Origin: DSFT01 sp032249175
GTDB lineage: Bacteria; Hydrothermota; Hydrothermia; LBFQ01; DSFT01
Assembly (NCBI GenBank): GCA_032249175.1
Contig: JAVVGK010000083.1
Coordinates: forward strand, 1 to 6,960
Length of the DNA stretch: 6,960 bases
Direction of reading: 5' to 3'
The notes under the pieces were generated by a model. The model had not been told where the DNA came from. It did no database searches and saw only the letters and a program-made list of their open reading frames with translations. The position numbers and the translations under genes were made by a program. Of the stretch, positions 1 to 5,179 are shown in pieces. Within the stretch, counting starts at the first letter, position 1, and every line of letters begins with the position of its first letter.

Positions 1-10
1 TTAAAATCAA

Positions 11-24
11 AAGCTTTAAAATTT
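11..24 (+). promoter_or_regulatory. Putative promoter element of the first gene
   Basis: AAGCTTTAAAATTT lies just upstream of the ATG at 30. The TAAAAT at 17-22 resembles a bacterial -10 box (five of six to TATAAT) and would place transcription initiation at about position 29-30, which is the start codon itself. CTTTAAA ends nine bases before the ATG. The same string occurs before the tRNA and in both directions at 3834-3855. Any -35 element would fall outside the window. The promoter role is inferred from recurrence and position. Confidence 0.5.
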
Positions 25-29
25 CGCTT

Positions 30-1394
30 ATGAGCAAGTTTAAGGAAAAATTAAAAATTTTATACAATTATTATAAGAACGGAAAGGCAAATCCAAAAGA
101 GCTTTATGAAATTCAAAAGAAAGGTTTTGTGAAAGAAAAAGATAAAATTCTAAAAGTTTATTACTATATTGAGAAAAATCCTACTTATAGTATAAATAGA
201 ATTTCAAAGAATTTAAAACTTCCAAGAAAGTTTGTCTCAAAGGCACTAAAATTACTCACAATAAATGATTTCTTTGGTGTTTTAGATGATGAAGAAATTG
301 AAATGCTCAAATTTTTATTAAACTATTCCAAAAGGCATGTTATTGAGTATATTAATTTCTGTGGAAAAAGCTTATTTTATAATGCAGTTGAGCTATTAAA
401 GTTAATTAAAAGCTCCGATTTAATTGAATATAAAAGAACATTTCTCATTTATAATGATTATGTAATTTCAGACAAATTTCCACCTGAATATAAAATTGAA
501 AAAATCAATTATTATATCAAGGAGTTTGAAAGAAAAGGATTTATGCTTTCTTATTATCTTTTAACATTTTCAAGATTTGAATTGGAATTTATTGCTTATG
601 GAATTGACAACTTAGTAGAATTTTATTTAAGCAAGGAAAATATCATAAACAACCTTCCCAAAGTTGTAAGGATGGCTTACTTTAATGCATTATTAAATTT
701 ACTCCCAAGAAAAGGTTATATTAGAAAGACGAGAGAAATTTTAAGAAAAGTTATAAATTATTCAAAGAAAGAAATGAATCTAAGTGATCGTTATGTTATT
801 TATGACCGCAGAACAATTATAAGTGCAGCTTATTTTAGTATTGGAGATTACAAAAATAGCTTAAAGTGGGCAAATGAAGGCTCAGAAATAGAAATGTTTT
901 CAAAATTTATGATGGGTGAATATCGTGAAGTTATTAATAAAAACTTTGATAAAGCTATTATTTCAAAAAATTGGAACATTCAAAATTTAGTTTTTAATTC
1001 ATATATTATTCTTTCATTTTTAATGCTTGATAAAATTGAAAAAGCAGTTGAATTATTTGAAAGTCTTAAAGAAAATTATTTAAATATAGGATATTTAAAG
1101 CCATTTGTCTATATTTATTATTTAATTTACTATGCCAAGATAAAAAATAAAGAGAAATTTCAAAAGACATTTTTAGAAGCAACAAATGAGGCTATTGAAA
1201 ATTTAAATAGAGATTTTTATAGGATTTTATATGCCATTTATTATTCAAAAACAAATGTTCTATATTCAACATATCATGAGAAAACAATAAAATGCCTTAT
1301 AAAAGGAAATTTCCAAGAAGCACAAAAATTAGTTAATGAATATGGGACAAAATTCTTTTACGATCTTTTTCATATCTTAAAACCTGTAATTTAA
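30..1394 (+). CDS. Unrecognised protein: probable winged-helix N-terminus and TPR-like helical C-terminus
   Basis: I do not recognise a named family for this 454-residue protein. Residues 41-78 have the pattern of a winged helix-turn-helix: a helix ending in EKNPTYS, then INRISKNLKLP, then a recognition-type helix RKFVSKALKLL. Residues 80-260 are mostly helical and very rich in Tyr, Phe, Lys and Ile. The C-terminal half has degenerate TPR-like helical pairs around 266-286 (AAYFSIGDYKNSLKWA), 325-350 (LDKIEKAVELFESLKENY) and 422-450 (LIKGNFQEAQKLVNEYG). There is no signal peptide, obvious membrane segment or Walker A motif, so it is probably cytoplasmic. Winged helix plus TPR suggests a transcriptional regulator whose helical part binds a partner or ligand; this is inference. 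The ATG at 30 has no Shine-Dalgarno sequence and sits directly behind a promoter-like element, so the mRNA may be leaderless. The gene stands alone on its strand, with tRNA-Gln following. Confidence 0.8.
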   Translation: MSKFKEKLKILYNYYKNGKANPKELYEIQKKGFVKEKDKILKVYYYIEKNPTYSINRISKNLKLPRKFVSKALKLLTINDFFGVLDDEEIEMLKFLLNYSKRHVIEYINFCGKSLFYNAVELLKLIKSSDLIEYKRTFLIYNDYVISDKFPPEYKIEKINYYIKEFERKGFMLSYYLLTFSRFELEFIAYGIDNLVEFYLSKENIINNLPKVVRMAYFNALLNLLPRKGYIRKTREILRKVINYSKKEMNLSDRYVIYDRRTIISAAYFSIGDYKNSLKWANEGSEIEMFSKFMMGEYREVINKNFDKAIISKNWNIQNLVFNSYIILSFLMLDKIEKAVELFESLKENYLNIGYLKPFVYIYYLIYYAKIKNKEKFQKTFLEATNEAIENLNRDFYRILYAIYYSKTNVLYSTYHEKTIKCLIKGNFQEAQKLVNEYGTKFFYDLFHILKPVI

Positions 1395-1420
1395 CAATTC
1401 AATTTTTTATGCTTTAAAAT
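1391..1420 (+). promoter_or_regulatory. Putative promoter of tRNA-Gln
   Basis: TTAACA at 1391-1396 (five of six to TTGACA) and TAAAAT at 1415-1420 (five of six to TATAAT) are separated by 18 bases. The -10 part is inside GCTTTAAAATTTT at 1411-1423, the same core as at 13-24 and at 3834-3855. Initiation about seven bases downstream would leave a tRNA 5' leader of roughly nine bases for RNase P to remove. The -35 element overlaps the stop codon of the preceding gene. Confidence 0.55.
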
Positions 1421-1435
1421 TTTAGCACTTCACTT

Positions 1436-1507
1436 TGGGGCGTCGTCTAATTGGCAGGACAGCGGTCTTTGGAGCCGTTAGTGGAGGTTCGAGTCCTCCC
1501 GCCCCAG
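1436..1507 (+). tRNA. tRNA-Gln (anticodon UUG)
   Basis: A complete 72-base cloverleaf. The acceptor stem TGGGGCG (1436-1442) pairs with CGCCCCA (1500-1506), followed by discriminator G1507. The D stem is GTC/GAC with a GG in its loop. The anticodon stem GCGGT/GCCGT has G-U pairs at both ends and encloses loop CTTTGGA, giving anticodon TTG. The variable loop has 4 bases, and the T stem GGAGG/CCTCC holds loop TTCGAGT. The U1-A72 pair and G73 are known tRNA-Gln identity features. CCA is not encoded, so it must be added by the CCA-adding enzyme. Only one base separates the tRNA from the stop codon of the opposing glycosyltransferase gene, and no terminator hairpin is visible after it. Confidence 0.97.
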
Positions 1508-1508
1508 C

Positions 1509-2315
1509 TTATTTAATTTCATTATAAGGCTTATATTCAAAAAGTCTTTTCCCAATTATTTTATCAAAAAATTCTTTAACAAGTTTTATAAAATTCTCAA
1601 AATTTAGCTCATAATTACAATTATTTGGGTCAAAATCATCTTTATAACTATTAATATATTCCTCCATAACTTTTGGATGCTTTTCATTATATTCACAAAG
1701 CCATTCCTTTTTACAATTCTTATAAATTCTATCTTTTAAGTCTTTAAAGACATAACCATAATGATGAATATAAGCCTTACTATCAACAACATTTAACTTT
1801 CTGAATTTAGAGCCATTTAATAGTCTAAAACCTTGAGCATCCTTATAGGAATATATGTTTAAATTATTTCTTATAATTCTAACTTCCTTACTATACCATC
1901 CTCTATCAATTCTATAATATCTAAAACTTCCATAAAAATGCCTATAATTTAACAAAATTCCCTCAACCTCCTTAACTCTGAAAAACTTCTCCATACAATT
2001 ATAAATTTTTTCAAGTTCCCACTCAGGGACAACTTCATCTGCCTGAATATAAAAACACCAATCACCTGAACATAAAAAATAAGCTAAATTAGTATATCTC
2101 GCATAAGTCCAATCCTCACTTGAAACAAAAGGTGCTTGAACAATTTTAATTTTTGAGCTATTGATAGTTTTAACCAATTCTAATGTTCCATCCTCTGAAT
2201 CACAAACAACAACAATAAATTCATCAACAATAGGCAGAATTGATTTAATAGAAGCTAAAAATGGATAATTATTTAAAAACGCATTTCTTAAAAATGTAAA
2301 ACCACTAATTTTCAT
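1509..2315 (-). CDS. Family 2-type glycosyltransferase
   Basis: A 268-residue protein of the GT-A fold, glycosyltransferase family 2-like. The opening MKISGFTFLRNA is followed by SILPIVDEFIVVVCDSEDGT (residues 25-44), the first two strands of the nucleotide-sugar-binding half. Residues 84-95 carry GDWCFYIQADEV, in which D93 of QADE is the DXD-like metal and nucleotide-sugar site. Further family landmarks are GWYSKEVRIIRN (139-150) and YIHHYGYV (182-189). It should transfer a sugar from an activated donor; donor and acceptor cannot be read from sequence. There is no membrane segment, so it is cytosolic or peripheral. It is the second gene of a unit: its ATG lies inside the end of the WG-repeat gene (overlap 2305-2315) and has no Shine-Dalgarno sequence. 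Translation probably depends on ribosomes terminating at the upstream TAG. It converges on tRNA-Gln with a one-base gap. Confidence 0.88.
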   Translation of the reverse strand: MKISGFTFLRNAFLNNYPFLASIKSILPIVDEFIVVVCDSEDGTLELVKTINSSKIKIVQAPFVSSEDWTYARYTNLAYFLCSGDWCFYIQADEVVPEWELEKIYNCMEKFFRVKEVEGILLNYRHFYGSFRYYRIDRGWYSKEVRIIRNNLNIYSYKDAQGFRLLNGSKFRKLNVVDSKAYIHHYGYVFKDLKDRIYKNCKKEWLCEYNEKHPKVMEEYINSYKDDFDPNNCNYELNFENFIKLVKEFFDKIIGKRLFEYKPYNEIK

Positions 2316-3825
2316 ATATAAAATAATTAAAACTATTTTCAGTTATAAGCTTATAAACATTTTTATAAAAACGATAGATAAACTTATATTTTGGCTTTAC
2401 GATAATCCCTTTATTTAAATCAAAAAGTCCAAAATACCCATCTTTAACAATTCTAATAATTTTATTATCATCCAAATCATCAATATAATCAAATTCAGCA
2501 TCTAATAATAAATTACCATCTTTTGAAATTAATCCCCACTTTCCAAACTTTCTAAATTTTAAAAAATTCTCAAAAACAACAAAACTATCTATATTTTCCG
2601 AAATTTCTTCAAATTTTGTATTAAATAATGTCCAATAATTGCCCTTTTTAGAAAGAATAAAATTATTAAACACTTTAATACTATCGTAGTAAAAATCAAG
2701 CAATTTAATGCCATTTGTATCAATAATACCAAAAAATCCATCCTTTTTAGCAAGCAATAAACCATTTACAAATTCCAAATAATTGAACTTTATATTTTTA
2801 AATCCCCAATAATCGCCATCATATAAAATAAACTTTCCATCACTATAACTTACATCTTTGTATTTAATATCAATAATCAATTTTCCAAGACTATCAAAAA
2901 CACCTTTTAAATTAATTTTTTGAACTAAAAAATATCCATCACCCAAATAATTTATATTATCAAATTCATTCTTTAAAATTTCCTTTCCTTTACAATGCAT
3001 CAGTCCCCATTTCTCACCAATTTTCATTTTAATAAAGTTAGCATTTTCAATTCTACTAATTGCTTCATACTTAGGTTTTATTAAAATTTTTTTATTTAAG
3101 TCCATAAGCCCCCATTTACCATTCTCTTTAAAGAAAACATAGGAGCAAAGATAAAATAAATCTTCATATTTAATATCTATAATTAATTTTCCGTTTAATT
3201 TCATTAGACCCCAAGCGTCATTTAAACTAACTTCAACAAAACTATCTTTAATCTCACCAATTCCATCAAATTTTAAAGGAACTAAAAAATTCCCATTTTT
3301 ATTAATAATTCCAAACTTACTACCTTCACATCTGTTAAAAATATCACATTCTCCACCCTTTGTAATTAAAAATAAAGAATCATTAAGCTTTATAAAGCTG
3401 TTAAATTGGGCTTCATATAGAACATAACCCTTTGAATTTACTATCCCCCAATTATTACCAATCCTATAAAGAATAAAATTGCTATCAACAATAATAATTT
3501 CATCTAATTTAGCAGGAAGAATAATCCTTCCATCTTTCCTTAATAAACCAAATTTATAATCCTTTTGGAAAATCGCATAATTTCCAACAAATTCTCCTAT
3601 CCATTCCAAATTATTTAGTATTATATTTCCTTTATAATCTATTATTCCCCAATATCCCCCCTCACATTCATCTCTAAAATTACATTTCCCATTTATATTA
3701 AACCTTGCCACTCCATTAACAAAAGGTGAAACATAACTAAAATTTTCCTTTTTTACAAATATAACTCTATTCAAACTATCCTTAAAAACCCAAATTGAAT
3801 CAAAGTGAAAAGGAAGAATAAACAA
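2305..3825 (-). CDS. WG-repeat protein with two cysteine-hairpin insertions
   Basis: A 506-residue protein made almost wholly of WG (KWG) repeats. The W/F-G signatures fall at about residues 59, 92, 126, 171, 205, 238, 273, 307 (degenerate KG), 340, 365, 398 (WT), 430 and 465, typically 32-35 apart. Units follow the pattern WGLMDLNKKILIKPKYEAI, with W12 marking a partial unit at the start. Two spacings are long (12 to 59, and 126 to 171). Each holds a Cys-x5-Cys segment ending CEG just before the WG/FG pair (C48/C54 and C160/C166). WG repeats are thought to form beta-rich binding scaffolds; no catalytic function is assigned. No signal peptide or membrane segment is seen. The start is a TTG, nine bases beyond the palindrome; no ATG lies near the N-terminus in this frame. 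The protein begins partway through a repeat, so either the N-terminus is short by design or 5' sequence was lost. It is co-transcribed with the glycosyltransferase. Confidence 0.9.
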   Translation of the reverse strand: MFILPFHFDSIWVFKDSLNRVIFVKKENFSYVSPFVNGVARFNINGKCNFRDECEGGYWGIIDYKGNIILNNLEWIGEFVGNYAIFQKDYKFGLLRKDGRIILPAKLDEIIIVDSNFILYRIGNNWGIVNSKGYVLYEAQFNSFIKLNDSLFLITKGGECDIFNRCEGSKFGIINKNGNFLVPLKFDGIGEIKDSFVEVSLNDAWGLMKLNGKLIIDIKYEDLFYLCSYVFFKENGKWGLMDLNKKILIKPKYEAISRIENANFIKMKIGEKWGLMHCKGKEILKNEFDNINYLGDGYFLVQKINLKGVFDSLGKLIIDIKYKDVSYSDGKFILYDGDYWGFKNIKFNYLEFVNGLLLAKKDGFFGIIDTNGIKLLDFYYDSIKVFNNFILSKKGNYWTLFNTKFEEISENIDSFVVFENFLKFRKFGKWGLISKDGNLLLDAEFDYIDDLDDNKIIRIVKDGYFGLFDLNKGIIVKPKYKFIYRFYKNVYKLITENSFNYFIYEN

Positions 3826-3833
3826 GTGTATTA

Positions 3834-3855
3834 AAATTTTAAAGCTTTAAAATTT
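3834..3855. promoter_or_regulatory. Perfect 22-base palindrome, putative divergent promoter or operator
   Basis: The arms are exact reverse complements around the GC at 3844-3845. Each half reads CTTTAAAATTT outward, the same core found before the first gene and the tRNA. On the plus strand TAAAAT (3848-3853) would start transcription near 3860, at the ATT/ATC start of the phosphatase. On the minus strand TAAAAT (3841-3836) would start near 3827-3830, just before the TTG of the WG-repeat gene. A TTGATA at 3866-3861 (minus) could be its -35 at a long 19-base spacing; no good plus-strand -35 is seen. The overlapping -10 boxes would make the two promoters compete. A dimeric repressor site is an alternative reading. 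Confidence 0.55.
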
Positions 3856-3858
3856 CTT

Positions 3859-4638
3859 ATTATCAAAACATTCCTTAAAACTGCAATAACTTCTGCTTAT
3901 ATTGGTGGTAATATCCTTAAATTTTATTTTAGAAAGCAAATAGAATTTGATGAAAAATTTTATAATGATTATGTTAGCAAGGCAGATATAGAAAGTGAAA
4001 ATGCTATTAAAAATTATATTCTTGAACACTTTAAAGATCATCAAATCATTTGCGAAGAAAGTGGTAGAATTGGAGAAAGTGATTATGTATGGTATATAGA
4101 TCCACTTGATGGAACAAAAAATTTTTTAAGAGGTCTTGATAGTTTTTGTGTTTCAATAGCTTTATCATATAAAAATGAAATTATTTTAGGTGTAGTTTAT
4201 GAGCCAATTAGAGAGAATTTATATTATGCTATTAAGAATGAAGGCTCATATAAAAACAATTCAAGAATTTGGACATCAAAAAGGAAAACTTTAAAAGGCT
4301 CATTTTTAGCAACAGGATTTCCACACAGAGAACTTGACATTCTTGAAGAATATATTAAAATTTTTAGAGAATTTAGCAAATATTCAAGTGGAATTAGGAG
4401 AATTGGCTCCGCTGCCTTGGATTTATGCATGTTAGCAGAAGGGATATTTGATGGATTTTGGGAATATAAACTGAATAAATGGGATATTGCAGCAGGAATA
4501 ATTATCATAAAAGAAGCAGGTGGAATTATTAGCGATTTTGAAGGTGAAAATAACTATTTTGAAAGTGGTAATTTATTATGTTCTTGTAATGAAGAATTTC
4601 ACAAGGAAATGCTAGAAATCATTAAAAATGCTTTGTAA
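3859..4638 (+). CDS. Inositol monophosphatase family phosphatase (non-canonical start)
   Basis: A complete Mg-dependent, Li-sensitive-type phosphatase of the IMPase/FBPase superfamily, 259 residues if ATT at 3859 is the start. The metal site is intact: EES at 66-68, WYIDPLDGTKNF at 78-89 (D81, D84, G85, T86) and WDIAAG at 208-213 (D209). VSKAD (39-43) and GSAALDLC (183-190) also fit the family. The substrate could be inositol 1-phosphate, fructose 1,6-bisphosphate or another sugar phosphate. The N-terminus FLKTAITSAYIGGNIL (5-20) aligns with the usual first helix, so little or nothing is missing. Yet there is no ATG, GTG or TTG in frame between the upstream stop (3832-3834) and a TTG at 4417, deep inside the domain. 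Candidate starts are ATT 3859 or ATC 3862, directly behind the promoter palindrome and without a Shine-Dalgarno sequence. The frame is unbroken, so this is probably functional. The 3' end overlaps the opposing gene by 17 bases. Confidence 0.87.
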   Translation: MIKTFLKTAITSAYIGGNILKFYFRKQIEFDEKFYNDYVSKADIESENAIKNYILEHFKDHQIICEESGRIGESDYVWYIDPLDGTKNFLRGLDSFCVSIALSYKNEIILGVVYEPIRENLYYAIKNEGSYKNNSRIWTSKRKTLKGSFLATGFPHRELDILEEYIKIFREFSKYSSGIRRIGSAALDLCMLAEGIFDGFWEYKLNKWDIAAGIIIIKEAGGIISDFEGENNYFESGNLLCSCNEEFHKEMLEIIKNAL

Positions 4639-5179
4639 TTTCAAATTTAAAACCATCATAAGTTGGAAGAAAATTCATTTCAATATCATTCCTTGGATAA
4701 AATAAAAATGAATGAATAGCTGAAATAATGTGATTAGAAATAATCGTAAAACCAATAATGTCTCTAAATGCTTTTGCTCTTCTATAATTTGACCTTAAAT
4801 CTTGATAATAAAAATAAGTTTCAATATCTTGCCATTGCCAATTGGCATTTATATTGTTTAAATTTATATAATTTTGCTGTGCTTGTAAATCATCAGGATA
4901 TTTCCTTCTTGCTTCATCATAAAGGTTAATCAAAAAAAATTCTTTATTGTAAAAATCCTCTATAATCTGATAAATTCTTCTATCAGAAAAATTATCACAA
5001 TTTGAATAATTATAAGCCCATATTTTATATTGACTTTCAAGAGCATTTATCTCTTTCGTTTTAAATAAATATGTTGAAATTAAAAAAATTTCAGAGGAAA
5101 TCATCATATAAGCACTTCTTTTGTCAAAATCAAATTGAGACCAACCAGGAATTAATAGTGATTTTAAAATGGGTATCAT
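4622..5179 (-). CDS. DUF5683-like small membrane protein
   Basis: A 185-residue protein resembling the DUF5683 group. Residues 7-16, SLLIPGWSQF, match the characteristic PGWGQ opening. LYDEARRKYPDD (86-97), a WQWQDIETYFYYQDLRSNYRRA stretch (114-135, tryptophan- and tyrosine-rich) and SNHIISAIHSF (148-158) follow in the order I expect for the family. Hydrophobic segments at about 27-39 and 139-160 suggest membrane association. No signal peptide precedes the PGW motif. The function of the family is not known to me. The ATG at 5179 overlaps the glmL stop as ATGA and has AAGGGAG eight bases upstream, which fixes the start and indicates translation coupled to glmL. The 3' end runs 17 bases into the convergent phosphatase gene. 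Confidence 0.75.
   Translation of the reverse strand: MIPILKSLLIPGWSQFDFDKRSAYMMISSEIFLISTYLFKTKEINALESQYKIWAYNYSNCDNFSDRRIYQIIEDFYNKEFFLINLYDEARRKYPDDLQAQQNYINLNNINANWQWQDIETYFYYQDLRSNYRRAKAFRDIIGFTIISNHIISAIHSFLFYPRNDIEMNFLPTYDGFKFEITKHF

Noticed and set aside
2343..2356. 14-base palindrome TTATAAGCTTATAA upstream of the glycosyltransferase start
   Set aside because: It is inside the WG coding region about 28 bases before the ATG, too weak as a hairpin for a terminator. An internal promoter cannot be supported from one site.
2971..2983. CTTTAAAATTTCC inside the WG-repeat gene, plus strand
   Set aside because: It matches the promoter-like core but faces antisense inside a coding region with no gene start nearby. 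It is probably chance in AT-rich DNA and is a useful caution on the motif's specificity.
3386..3399. 14-base palindrome AGCTTTATAAAGCT
   Set aside because: It lies in the coding sequence of the WG protein, is short and mostly A/T, and has no neighbouring start or stop.
3847..4044. Open frame of 65 codons on the minus strand
   Set aside because: It is antisense to the phosphatase N-terminal region, whose catalytic motifs establish the plus-strand frame.
4224..4508. Open frame of 94 codons on the minus strand
   Set aside because: It is antisense to the conserved middle of the phosphatase and shows no family features of its own.
4417..4638. TTG at 4417 as the start of a separate 73-residue protein
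   Set aside because: The same frame encodes the metal-binding motifs upstream. Starting here would remove the active site.
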